Assembly (NCBI GenBank): GCA_022818135.1
Contig: JAFMSR010000016.1
Coordinates: forward strand, 10,560,761-10,624,760
Origin: Saxidomus purpurata
Taxonomy: Eukaryota > Mollusca > Bivalvia > Venerida > Veneridae
Reading direction: 5' to 3'
Length of the DNA: 64,000 bases
How positions within the stretch are numbered: the first letter of the stretch is position 1; every line of letters begins with the position of its first letter. Position numbers and translations under genes: made by a program. Under the pieces are notes generated by a model. That model made no database searches, was not told the origin of the DNA, and saw only the letters and a program-made list of their open reading frames with translations. Below, one piece after another: positions 46,067 to 58,029 of this stretch.

Positions 46067-47759
46067 ATTTCGTTGTTATGGTATTTCCTATTGTGAACAT
46101 ATGTTGCTGGCATCGACAGCTGCACAAAGATCACCTGACGTTATTCGACAACTTGATTGGTTTGTATTAATATCTCGCTTTGAAATTGGAATCCCAATTA
46201 CTTGATCGGGGATACCACCACAATGTAACGTGGCCCCCGGAAAAAAAATCGAGGCAGCTAGAGCAGTTTGTCGGAGTCCGGTAAATAAACAGTTGTGTAA
46301 GTTTGGTGTCCTCCACTATAAATGGCAGCCGTTAAAACACTGTGTCAAAACAAAAAGACATGAGGTGCAAGAGTAGAGGCCGCAGCATTTAGACTTTATT
46401 TTCCCAGGTATGGATTTATCTAATTCAACCATGTCGTCCTTCAAGTAAGTAAACTTGGCTGAAGGGATTATTATAATATCATCAACTTATCAGGTTAAAT
46501 ACAGTAACGTTCCTATACTAAGACCACCTTTCACACCGTTAAAATCTGGTCTTATTATCGAGACCTTTTTATAGTGAAATTGACCATTTGGTTCAGTAAT
46601 GTTTGGTCTTAATATCGAGGTCGGTCTTAAACTCTCAATATAGCTCCGTTTTGCTAGCGGAACTTTGATGTATAAACTGAATAAATCATTGAAGTGTTTT
46701 ATATAAACAATAGGAAATCACGTTGTGGGCAATCGAACCCATATGGAGACTCAGAACCATAGCACTGTCTTCTGTAATTACCTCCTTTTTAAAAACTGTC
46801 TCTGTCGGAGCAGGTTTAATTTTGTCATTTACTAAGAAATCATTTGGACAAACATCATCTGACAAATTTCCACGAAGGTTTAATATTAAAAGTGGCCTCT
46901 GAATGGTTAACAATAATACTTTTAAATTTGACCGTGCGACCTAGTTTTCGAACCAATGTGACCCAGATCGAAACTAGACATAGAAATCATTAAGACAAAC
47001 ATTCTGACCAATTTTTGCGTATTCTGATCAGTTTTCCTGATGATTGGGAAATAGATTTGGCATCTAAAATGCTTAAAAGGTTTTTGTACAACTGACCTGG
47101 TGACCTAGTTTTTAACCCTTGGTGACCTAGTTTCAAACAAAACGTAGATTTCGTTAAGACAACATTCTGATCAAGTTTCAAGTAGATCAGTCAGAAAATG
47201 TGGCATCTAAAGTGCTTACCAAGTTTTTCTGTAATTTGACCTCATTTTTATCTCTAGATGACCCAGAATCAAACTCGACCGAGATTTCATCAATGGGAAT
47301 ATTAATAATATCACATAGTTTCATTAAGAATGGACTAAAACTATGGTCTCTGGAGTGCTTACAAGAAATTGTTGACGGATGGTCGTATTCACGGGACGGA
47401 CTTTGTGACTTTGATCTTTTTCGGTCTGTTTAAACCCAACAATATAATTCTTAAACCCAATAATACCCTTTTCAACCCGGTAATGACGGAATTACCTCAA
47501 GCAATTTCACAATGCTAAGTTTGACTCAAACCCTAAACCACTAATGCATACTGGGTAAGTACGGACGGATTGACAGACACACGGACACTGGATTTTCGGT
47601 AAAATGCATTCCTTTTAAGGCCTCGCAAAGGTTGCGCTAAAAACTAACGAAATTGCTAAACATAAATCTGTTAGCCAAGTAACATTAGCGCTTGCACATT
47701 TCATTTTTGTCATATTATGATCGAAGAGTCAATCAAAAAATTAAAATCATAGATAATTG

Positions 47760-48715
47760 TGAAACGTTTATTTACAAAATTTAACATAAGTACAAACATA
47801 ACAAAATAAGAATACAAAGAGCTGCTCGGTTGCTGGAATAACAATAATAACAATAATAACAATAATAACATAACACACACGACTTAACAAATTGCATACA
47901 TAGAAACAAGATGATTTTTTAAAAATAAAATACATGTCGGGGCTATGGTATATATACACCTGGCCCTTGACTGTTATTTAATTGTCATACAGACATCTGT
48001 AAAGTTTCAAGCCAACAGAAACTTGAATACCTTCATATAATTATATACCATTTATGATGTACAAGAAGTCCCTAAGTTAATACAGCATTAGGCCAGATAC
48101 ATAGTAATGTTTATAACTTTATGTTATTAGTTTTGAGAAGCAATTACGACCTTGAACTTGAAAACAGATACCTATATACATTTGTGTTACAAGCTTCAAC
48201 TGTGTGTGAAGTTATTCGAAAATTTGTCTATACTTGTAATTCACAACTGTGTCACTGATACTGGAGGAAGCCCCAATAGCCATGCTTAAGGACAAACACT
48301 TATATAAAATCAACACCAATGTGAAGTTATTTGAAAATTAGTCTATGCCTTTGGAAGTCACAGCACAGATGCCAAATTCTTGCTAAATAACCAAATGTAA
48401 AAGTTTTGAGCCGTGAGTGTGAGACCTACCTCCAAGATCGTTTGGAAATTTGCCAATAAAAATATCGTCCATGGACGAAAACGTTGACGCAAGGACGAAA
48501 TGACAATTTTTCTAAAACTATAAATTTCTATCTTTCTAGAAGTCCCTAAATACAGAACGTTGGACTTGTGCTGGCGAATAATTTTCCTATTTCATCGGGG
48601 TATAAATTAATTTTAAATAATATGCCCACATGCAAACGAGCCGAGACCGCCTTATCAAAGAATCCATCAATTATAAGGGAAATATGCTCTAGACCGTGAC
48701 AGGCTTCATGAAGTC
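47760..48715. other. Spacer with AAT/AAC-rich microsatellite
   Basis: Imperfect AACAATAAT repeat at about 47838-47872; otherwise no supported gene or structure. It would include the 3' flank of the ITIH-like gene, but I see no clear AATAAA on the minus strand close to the stop. Confidence 0.5.
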
Positions 48716-48721
48716 ACAAGT

Positions 48722-50699
48722 TTAGCATGCATGATTTAAAACAAATAAAGAAACTAAAATGCTTAGAATGAAACACAACTGCCAGTCACATTTGAACTTA
48801 GGGCAATTGTTCGTTCTTGAATTTGCAACTTTCCCGTAAAATTCAAAATCCAAGGAGCCAGCATCTGCTTTTTCGGTTGGATAATCAGTAACAACAAGGG
48901 AAGTTAGAGGTGTCACAAAACCATACTTTAATGACAACTTCAGTGCTTCTTTGTTGACATCTTTTCGTACTTTTGCATCAGGTGTTATCTCCGCTATTCT
49001 TAGCAGCTCTTTTACCCATTGGTAGGCGACGAGTCGAGACAACATCTCCGAATCTTCATTTAATATTAAAACTGTTGGGACTGAATTGAACACATCGTCT
49101 ATTTGGACACCAACAACTTTCACTTTTGGATTCACTGTCTCTCCTGGGTCCGTCCAGCCACTAACGACGACTTCACTTCCACAGTCATACTGTAAAAAGC
49201 GTGTCTGTGTGACATTGTTCTCGGATAACACCTCATTGTCCACCTCAAACGAGAATTCCAGCTGTTTGTAGTATGGGTTTTTTTATACCATCATACATTG
49301 CTACCAGCTCCACATCTGCAACAGTACTTCCGATATCTTTGATTATTGTTAAAGTTCCCGCATTTTCATAAGCTATCTTTTGGAGGAAAGTTATTCCGGC
49401 GTTTCGACCAAAAGCAATGGTATTAATGGTTGATTTGCAACATTTTTCCTTACCAATGTAATTTCGATTCCGAACATTTTCAAGGATAGCGTTTGTGTTT
49501 GTGACACCCGCTGTTGGGGACCCATCGGTAAGAAAAACTATTATTTGTCCAGAACGTTCATCAGCGTTGTTAAACAAGTCAATAGCCTTTGCTAAAGCAT
49601 CATTTATATTTGTTGAGCCATCTGCATTCACTTTATCGCGCACGAAAGATTTAGCGGCGTGAACATTATCTGTATTTGCTTGTTTAAACTCTCGCTTGCT
49701 CCAGTATTCCGAAGTGTCATCAAATATAATAATATTGAAATAATCATGAGGCCTTAGCTGTGACAATATCGACTCCATTGCCTCTCTGACTTGTAATATA
49801 GGATTTCCGTTCATAGAGCCGCTTATATCAATGACAAAGACGATTTGTTTTTTCATTATTTTACTTTCATCGCACGGAACTGAAAATAAATGGACAAATT
49901 CGCCCTCGTTGTTAAAGAAAACCATGCCTCCAGTTTCATCTATTTCTAATTCATAGTCAATTTCAAATGTTGCATCTAGTTCCGTGGTTGCACCTTTCTG
50001 GTCAGTATCACTTGGTGTCCAGTCTAGTGTTCTGACATAGAAACCATCAGCGGTCATACTCCCATCATCATATGACGTCTGTGGTTGACTGTAAGGCGTT
50101 TTGAACGAAAGTGATTTAAATTGTTGCTTTTCTTTAAAACTGCATTTTACAGTTAGCTTTGGTATCACATGCTCTGAATCGATAAATAATACCTGGGAAT
50201 ATTTGCTTGCATGACGTTTCAGAAATTCTTCATACTCTAACTGGAATTCTACCTCTGCGTCTGCAGCAACATTGACTTCAATCTGGAATATGTCCACATT
50301 GATATCATCCCTTACGCCCTGTTGTGACACAAGTCCCGCTGTGACATTATCTTTCTTCGCCTTATCGTATTCTTCTTGAGCTTTTTTCTTCTCTTTAATC
50401 ACAGCTTTGATAGTTCTGTTGCTTGTTATTATTACAAAACTCGTAATATATGCTTCCTTTGGAAGCCTCATTTGAAACGCCACTTCTTGATCTGTGGACT
50501 TCCTGTTCACCATTTCACTCCTTACCAATACGTGCGCATACCGTAAAGCTACTCGAGATGTGATTTCAACTTCTTTCACTTCCACGTAAGATGTACTCCT
50601 ACGGAGTCTCCCATTCCGAACAGTGGATACACCATAAATTAACATAAATATAACAAGAACTGGTATTTGTCTCATGATTCTAATGAAAGAGTATACCAC
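48722..50699 (-). CDS. ITIH-like protein (VIT + VWA), single exon, one frame break
   Basis: Secreted or surface protein related to inter-alpha-trypsin inhibitor heavy chains, about 658 residues once the break is allowed for. A hydrophobic N-terminus (MRQIPVLVIFMLIYGVSTV, starting at Met 9) fits a signal peptide. VIT domain about 36-168 (KEAYITSFVI, KKKAQEEYDKA, NVTAGLVSQQ). VWA domain about 284-465 with an intact metal site: DISGS (291-295), ST (362-363), TDG (391-393). Distally, LSLKYGFVTPLTSLVVT is diagnostic of ITIH. Differences from the vertebrate family: no introns, no C-terminal heavy-chain cross-linking domain, and a hydrophobic end (CFILSILVSLFVL) that could be a GPI signal or membrane anchor. 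An A7 run (T7 on the plus strand, 49278-49284) shifts the frame by one base and gives a stop at residue 485. Two stretches of one protein lie on either side, so a consensus error is plausible, but a real pseudogene is not excluded. Confidence 0.88.
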
Positions 50700-50752
50700 A
50701 GTGTGAACACTAAATAATCCCGCAGATAGAAAAAATACAGTTACAATTTTAT

Positions 50753-51252
50753 NNNNNNNNNNNNNNNNNNNNNNNNNNNNNNNNNNNNNNNNNNNNNNNN
50801 NNNNNNNNNNNNNNNNNNNNNNNNNNNNNNNNNNNNNNNNNNNNNNNNNNNNNNNNNNNNNNNNNNNNNNNNNNNNNNNNNNNNNNNNNNNNNNNNNNNN
50901 NNNNNNNNNNNNNNNNNNNNNNNNNNNNNNNNNNNNNNNNNNNNNNNNNNNNNNNNNNNNNNNNNNNNNNNNNNNNNNNNNNNNNNNNNNNNNNNNNNNN
51001 NNNNNNNNNNNNNNNNNNNNNNNNNNNNNNNNNNNNNNNNNNNNNNNNNNNNNNNNNNNNNNNNNNNNNNNNNNNNNNNNNNNNNNNNNNNNNNNNNNNN
51101 NNNNNNNNNNNNNNNNNNNNNNNNNNNNNNNNNNNNNNNNNNNNNNNNNNNNNNNNNNNNNNNNNNNNNNNNNNNNNNNNNNNNNNNNNNNNNNNNNNNN
51201 NNNNNNNNNNNNNNNNNNNNNNNNNNNNNNNNNNNNNNNNNNNNNNNNNNNN
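50753..51252. other. Assembly gap, 500 N
   Basis: Exactly 500 undetermined bases, a standard scaffold-gap length, so the real size is unknown. It probably hides the ITIH-like promoter and possibly the 5' exons of the C1q gene. Confidence 0.99.
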
Positions 51253-51724
51253 GATACGTAAGTAAATCACATAGATGTACTCAGAACTTAAATAAAATGA
51301 CAACATAATATGATCTTAATATACTGTTTTTTACATATTTAATTTATCAATGTTTCTATTGTTGTTGCTGTAGTTGATGCTGTTGTTTCAGCAATTTACT
51401 GGTTGCAACTGCTGTTGTTGTTTTATAATTATTTTGTCAGGATATGTATTTTACAAACTATTATATTTTATTTATAATAATTGTCCATGTTATATCCTTC
51501 AAATGATTACCATGGAAAAAACTGTTCGGCATTAGCTTTCAGCAAAACATTTTTCTGATAAATGTACATTAAAGAATGTATGCGTTCTCAGATCACGCCG
51601 AAATACATTAATTATGATCATTGTATTTGACTGCACGATAAGTTTTACCAACATGTTTGCTCTGTATAATAATATTGATGCCAGTAATTGAACATTTTGC
51701 GATCAACTATAATTTTATTTACAG

Positions 51725-52137
51725 AAGACGCAAACCAGGCAGCCATCGGATTCCACGCTTATCACGTGACAGAAACTGATCTTTCGACAGAAGAAATAAT
51801 TGTTTTTGACCGAATCAGGACAGACAATGGTTCCGGATATGATACGTCTACTGGGATATATAGAGCCCCTGCCAGTGGATTGTATCTTTTCTCGACACAG
51901 ATTTGTACATCATCTAGAGATATTGCTCACTATGGCATTGTACTAGATAACATTGAAATATCTAGAGGAACTCAAAATTCAAAGGGCTCTTACACGTGCC
52001 ATTCACAAGACATTGTTGTTAGTGTGAAGAAAGGGCAACACGTTTGGGTACATTGCCCAAGTGGTGGATTTATCAGTGCCGGTATCGACGAAAGCACTTA
52101 CATGTGGAATTCTTTTAGTGGAGTTCTTATTAAGTAA
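51725..52137 (+). CDS. C1q-domain protein, terminal exon (partial gene)
   Basis: The acceptor TTTTATTTACAG precedes an exon that starts one base into a codon and ends at TAA. It encodes a full globular C1q head of about 135 residues: AIGFHAYHV, a long FDRIRTDNGSGYDTSTGIYR segment, APASGLYLFSTQI, VSVKKGQHVWVHC and the terminal YMWNSFSGVLIK. These are the beta-strand and aromatic landmarks of the family. C1q-domain proteins are hugely expanded in bivalves and act mostly as secreted lectin-like recognition molecules. The 5' exons (signal peptide, any coiled coil or collagen) are not found in 51253-51720 and probably lie in the gap. An ATG at 51688 is open in the same frame but lies before the acceptor. 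The gene is oriented head-to-head with the ITIH-like gene. Confidence 0.9.
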
Positions 52138-52207
52138 CTGAATAATTAAACACTGTTAAATCTCCATTGTGACAAAAGGTCGTGTTAGATTTTATTAGAA
52201 GTTATCA

Positions 52208-52213
52208 AATAAA
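52208..52213 (+). promoter_or_regulatory. Polyadenylation signal of the C1q gene
   Basis: AATAAA 71 bases after the C1q stop codon, followed by T-rich sequence (TTTTGTTTTCTTGTTTCTG) at about 52240. Placement fits a short 3' UTR. Confidence 0.6.
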
Positions 52214-52567
52214 CAGAGATATAGACATGTTTCAGCTAAATTTTGTTTTCTTGTTTCTGACTTTTGACGAAATTGATGTGTTTTAAGGTTCATGTAAAGT
52301 TTTTGAAATGGTCCCCAACATAAATTTATTCTCTAACGGGCTCGTTACTACGCATTTGAACCCTTAACTGTGAATTAATACACGTTAAATCACTGTAAGG
52401 AATTGTTTATTTCTTAAATTGTATATTCTCCTTCAAGGCAAGTTAACAAAAATCATGATCTACTTACTTCCTAAATTTCGATTGTACATTGAATACAGTG
52501 ATTTAACGCATATGTTTAATCAGCATTTATTTTTTAAATAAATTAAAAATAATATTTTCATTTCTTT

Positions 52568-52592
52568 GTTGTTGTTGTTGTTGTTGTTGTTG
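52568..52592. repeat. (GTT)n microsatellite
   Basis: About eight GTT triplets in a T-rich context. No coding role seen. Confidence 0.85.
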
Positions 52593-53376
52593 TTTGCATT
52601 GTTTCATCTTCAATGTCTTGTTGGCAGATATCGCACTTTAATCTATGAAACTATTTCCTCTTGGCACCATAGAGTTATTTATCTATTTTATATTTAATGT
52701 GAAATTTAAACATATATAGAAACATTTCCCCTATACATTTCATTCTAACAGGACGAGTGAATAACCTACATACATGTAGAACAAAATCTATTTGGGCTAT
52801 TCTGCAATAAACTGACCTTGAACGACGCTGCACGCGCATCGTGTTTTTGCTGTTCAATTTACAAGACGTATAGAGGATCTTACATGGCATACTGCGGATG
52901 ACTTGGGACAAAGCGGGGAGATCCGATGGATGACACACGTCCAGTTAACTTGATAAACGTTACGATACCATTTACACTGATTTTATTTACTGTTTTGTTG
53001 TTATTGTTTTTGTTTACACAGTGACGTCATTAATCAAGAGAAACTGTGACGTCATTTATCTGTACCCGTTACTAATATTTTTCGTAACCTGAACTGTTAT
53101 TGCGTACCCATAAAATTCGAACCATTTCTATAAATGAAAGTTTTTTCTTTCTTATGAGACTGTAGTTTGCGCAGATGAAAAATCTGAAATACCGCGTATA
53201 CATCTTTCATGTATGAAAGTCACATTGAAATAGCGTCTTTACAGTGTTCGCGGGAGGAAACTTCAACGGCAAATCTAGGTGCGTAGCACGCAATTGTAAA
53301 TTTTGTTCAATGAAATTAGTTCTCTCATTTTCTTCAAATATTGTTTCAAATAAGTCGAAATAATAAGTATTCACAG

Positions 53377-53509
53377 TTTGGTTTATGGTAGAATAACCCT
53401 CGTTTGTCGTTCTTATGCGTAATAATATATCACTCAGGCCTTCGGCCTTCGTGATATATTCTTGCCCATAAAAACTCCAAACTCGGGTTATTCTACGATA
53501 AACCAAACA
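53377..53509. repeat. Fold-back element
   Basis: The left arm GTTTGGTTTATGGTAGAATA and right arm TATTCTACGATAAACCAAAC are inverted with one mismatch. The inner halves also pair through ATATATCAC/GTGATATAT around CAGGCCTTCGGCCTT. Confidence 0.75.
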
Positions 53510-53824
53510 TGGATACATATTATTTCTTAATTATATTTAACATATATTTTCAAAATGTTGCTGAACGAGAATGAAGTTGTTCATTTTCAAGTATTGTAAA
53601 CTCCGTATATAGCGAAATTCCGGATGTAAGGAACAAATTTAAATGGTCCCGAGGAGTTCGTTATAAACGGAGTTTACTGTATCTTGTATAGCATTAGGAG
53701 TATCCTCCCTTCTCAATGCTTGCAGCAGTTTGTTATAAACAACACATTGCCATTTCCTGATATCAAGTATCTGTATTTTTACATAGTTTTGATGTCTGCC
53801 ATACAATCTCCTTTTGCAATGCCA

Positions 53825-53935
53825 AGGGGAGCGGTGGTGTAAATTTTAAGGTGTATGTCGCTCATCCCGGACGTTGCGAGTTCGAGCCTTACTGGGGTCA
53901 CGACCCTAGCTGCTCATATGACACCAGTAGTGGCT
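53825..53935 (+). mobile_element. tRNA-derived SINE-like copy (plus strand)
   Basis: GGGGAGCGGTGGTGTAA (box A region) is followed by GCTCATCCCGGACGTTGCG and the box B GAGTTCGAGCC, then GGTCACGACC and CTCATATGACACCAGTA. It matches the reverse copy at 63008-63116 along the whole length. Diverged and non-functional as a tRNA. Confidence 0.7.
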
Positions 53936-56154
53936 TGGAAGTATCACTTTAAAATTTGTTTTACCTATTCAAAATGGCTAAACTATACCATGATGTAAGT
54001 TTTATTCGATTTTACATTTTCTTTTGCTTCATTATCAGCGTATTTCGACGAATATTTCGTCGGATTTTAGTCTTCCGAGAATGTGCCGTGAGTGGAGAGA
54101 TATTGCCCATGACAAATAATCAATATTTTCCAGGTTCGCGCCAAATTAGTTTGACTACTCATTTACCATGACATTTGATTATGAGCGGAATAGCTGGGTT
54201 TAACTTGAATTTATTGTCTACAAGGAGATTTATTTGGTAGGAGGTGACACCCCATTTATTTCCAAACGATTTTAATTTTGCGTGCCAAATGAAGGGTAGA
54301 GCAACGGCAAATTCTGCCTAGATAGCTTTTCCCATAAGAACATTATGGGAGAAATGTTGGGGTAGGTTGTAGACGCCCTTTCAAGTCTAAGTGGCTGAGA
54401 CCTTATAAACCCAGTAAAGCTGAGTTTGATGCGGAAAAGAATACAAAAGGAATAAAGCATAAAATATGTGAAAATCATTTGATGCATAAAATTGTCGACA
54501 CATTTTTGAAACTTGAATATATAGAAGGAAACAAATAAATTTAATTTAGTATATATCAACGTATAGCCGTTTTGAAAGAAAAGGGGTTAGCAGTGTCGTT
54601 GCCCTAGATATATCTATCTCCCAAAACGTTTCAGTGATTTTTGCAAAAAAACTTACTGATAGTTTTCATCAAATAAGACATTTGTTATGTGGGCAATGTA
54701 GTGCTTTTACGTGATATAGATGTTTTGCAGTCACCAACATACATCGAATTTTGAGAAAAAAATCCCAGGATGTGAAGTGTAATTAATACATATTTAATGT
54801 TTATAATTTCGTCAAAAACTGAATGTGTATAATAGCACCAAACTTCTGTCAGAATTTTGTTAAAGGCCCATTGAACACTTTTGATGTATCGATCTGCATG
54901 AAGTATTATTTCAATGATTTTCTATTTATGTAACGAAGTTACATAATTGCAAAAGAAATCATACGGTCAACATCGCTTCAGAATAAACAGAAAATGTGGT
55001 TTTATCATAAGTCTATCAGTAAATTCATTATTCTATACACGACCAAACTTATCAAGGGACTTAAGTTCTTATTGGTACGCGATGTTTTGTTAGGTTATCT
55101 TCCACTATTTGCTGTATTTTCTGACACTGTATTTTCGAACTATATTTTGCGTAAAAAAAAATCATCAAATTTCATATATACGCCAAAAATGACTTGCCGC
55201 TGTGAGTAATGTTTCAGACATTTCAATTAAAACCCAGCGACGTTGCAACAACTGAAAAGTAGGTCTTAGACAGAGTATATGTAAAGTATTGTGTATACAT
55301 TAAAGGTGGTCAATCACATTTAAGCAACATTTGATGACAATGTTTACTTTTTGATTATTCTGTTAGATATTTATTTAAGGAACAAAAAAAACCCATTAAA
55401 TAGAGTTACATCCCTATTAGAAATTTACATTTTATCAACTTTTATAAAATTTTGTTATTACTCCCCTTTAATATGAATGTATTTAAAAAGTATTTCTTGT
55501 TTGTTTGTTTTTTTCAATATAATTTCTACTTTCATATTTGCATTGGATAGATATACAAATATTTTAACATTCTGAACGAAAAGGCAAGTTTTAAAACTAC
55601 GTGTAGCTTCTGAATTCATTTATTTCCAATCTATCTTGGTTGCGCAACCAAAGGGAGGTAATAATAATTTTTCAAACTTGCATTTCTAATGAATTCCATC
55701 TAAATACATAATTGTTAATGCAAATATTTTACAAATATAATACAATAGGTCTTATATTTATATCTTTCCTTAGGCAAAGTATGTGTATCAAATTTGTACT
55801 TATGATAAAATAACTCTATCTTGCTTGGGCAACCAGGATAGGAAAATCAAATTTTAAAAATACCTCCAGTGAAAATCTTACTTGAATTAAGCGCTAAGTG
55901 AAAATAAATGAGTGTAAATGATAAGATGTTAAAGTTTCAAACAAATCTGTTTCATGGCCAAAATCTGATTATCCATCTTTAAATCTACCTTCCAAATCCC
56001 TTTGACACAACAGTGTTTTGTCGTAAATTAATTACCAGAAATCAATAAAAGCACGCCTGTTTTATTTGAATTCAATTTGATATGTATTTCTTTAATTATG
56101 TAAATGCATCAAAGTAAAACTTCTGACTTTGGATTATGTTGACACGTTTAAGAC

Positions 56155-56620
56155 TTGTTCACTTTTCATATAATCACTTTTCATTCCTCAGAAGAATTAG
56201 AGGAATTTATTAACTGTCTTACTTCTGACCATGCTAGTATCAAATTTACATACACTGTATCTGATACAAAGGTCTCATTCCTTGATGTTGGTGTGATGCT
56301 GACTAAAAACAATAATCTATATCAAAATGTCCATGTCAAGAATACTATGATTCATCTTAAAGTTGAATATTCTAGGTTGAATAATCTTCCAAACATCCAA
56401 AATCATGTAACACGGTATTCCATACAGTCAGACAAAGAGATATCGCCGTATTATCTAAGATGGTTGATCATCTAATGAATCATTAAAAGAGTTAAAACAG
56501 CATTTTCTTGATAGATAGTATGAAAAAAATATATAGACCAAGCTTTCCAAAACGCATCTGAGTTGCCTCAGCAAGAAGCGTTATCACAATTAAAATTCAA
56601 CCAAATTTGTATAAGATAAA
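56155..56620 (+). pseudogene. Degenerate Penelope-like reverse-transcriptase fragment
   Basis: A 106-codon frame (IKFTYTVSDTKVSFLDVGV region) resembles the segment just downstream of the catalytic core in Penelope-like and related reverse transcriptases (IKFT..VSFLDV..LY...VK). After a stop, other frames continue with LKELKQHFLDR and IDQAFQNASELPQQEAL, matching the usual order. There are several frame breaks and no catalytic YxDD segment upstream. A dead retroelement remnant; family assignment is by pattern only. Confidence 0.55.
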
Positions 56621-56879
56621 AATACTCACATTCCATTAGTGTAACCAATACTTTAATTAGAAAGAGATCGTCGAGTAGGTATTAAACAATGACAAAAAGA
56701 TGTTTTAAGCATAAATTATGTTGTATTTATGTATTTATGATAGAACAGCAAACCACCATATCCAACTTTCCAATGGTCCACAAAAATGAACAAAATGAAT
56801 CATATACAAAAATGTTCGGAAAACTCTGAAGTTTATCGGACCACCTGCATAAAATGAAAATATTTGGTGCGGACCGAGA

Positions 56880-58020
56880 AATCATAAATGGCGTGCAATA
56901 TGGCCGCCGTTTTCGCCATAGGAGGTTTTTTTCTTCATGTTCAACTATAAAATACTTATCAAAAAGGCAGATGAAAAAGAATCACACATAAATATATGTA
57001 CTAAGAAAGTGCTAAATAAGTACGATATTTTGAGTTTCATACAAGGTCACTATCAAGGTAATATTCGAGGTCGAAAGGTCAATATGACAAAAATATCGCT
57101 GTTTCACCGCATTACTTCTTCTGTTGATTCAAAACTATATGATATAGCAAGTCCTGTTTGATGTAAATGATATCCTATATGCATGTGCTTTTATTTAACA
57201 ACCATTGTATGCAAATGAAATCGGAGAAATGCAGGATGGCGTCCAAAATTGCTGCTGTTTTTCATAATTATCAAGATGATCTCAAAGCTCAAAAGGTCAA
57301 ATTCAAGGTCAAAATGTCAAAATAACCAAACCATCACTATTTCACCTCATCACTACTTCTGTTGATTCAAATTAGTTTTTACCACTTAGCGTGAATAAAA
57401 TAAGTGTCCATGGAGAAATGCGAGATGGCGTCCAGAATGACAAAAGGTGTAATGAAACATGCATAAGCATTTGTACTTAGACAGTACTTAAAATTTATAG
57501 TACTTTTGGATTTCATACGAAGTCATTATCAATGTTATATTCAGAGTTAAAAGGTCAAAATGATCCCAAAATAGTCGCTACTTCACCACATTATTTATTT
57601 CTGTTGATTCAAAACTGTATGATATAGCAAGTCATGTTTAATCTCATTAATGTTCTACATACATGCAGTTTAATCATTCGTATTATGGCTACTGCATATA
57701 TCTACAGGAAAACAATGTACTGTATTTCTGATAATTTGCACTGTTTGCGGGGCCGGAGTTTAACTGATATATATCTATAATAGAGAACAGTTACAATAGA
57801 ACACCAGAATACAAAATAGACAGAGAATACTTACGTCATTTCTCGGAGGAGTACTGTTTACTCGAATAAATACGTCTTTTCTCGTATCCTCCTCGACATA
57901 ACATAATTATTCTCGCAAACAGTACTCTATCTATTACATATCCATTTAGAATGTACAAAATTGGTTGCCATGGAGAAATGCGAGATGGCGTCCAAAATGA
58001 TTGTTGTTTTTACCCTGATT
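56880..58020 (+). repeat. Diverged tandem repeat family (about 200-300-bp units)
   Basis: Units share AAATGCGAGATGGCGTCCA, GGTCAAAATGACCAAA-like words, TCACCTCATTACTTCTTCTG and TGATATAGCAAGTC at about 56980, 57230, 57420 and 57960. The same words occur in reverse complement at 63470-64000. No coding frame is retained. Confidence 0.6.
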
Positions 58021-58029
58021 AATCGTAGT

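Larger units (their letters stand above)
37540..47750. repeat. Segmental duplication, right copy
   Basis: Right partner of 25530-36970 in the same orientation and order. It contains about 0.5 kb of unshared sequence near 37990-38530 and about 2 kb near 41580-43530. A block at 45180-45370 matches 27290-27460, out of order, so rearrangement followed duplication. Confidence 0.78.
52600..56140. other. Gene-free region with dispersed repeats
   Basis: Apart from the fold-back at 53377, the inverted-end element near 53595 and the SINE-like copy near 53825, this stretch is AT-rich with only short unrecognised open frames. No exon with a known domain was found. Confidence 0.5.

Noticed and set aside
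50749..51306. Open frame across the N gap
   Set aside because: An artefact of undetermined bases.
51688..51724. Upstream ATG extending the C1q frame
   Set aside because: It lies before a good splice acceptor (TTTTATTTACAG at 51724), and the added residues are AT-rich intron-like translation without a convincing signal peptide.
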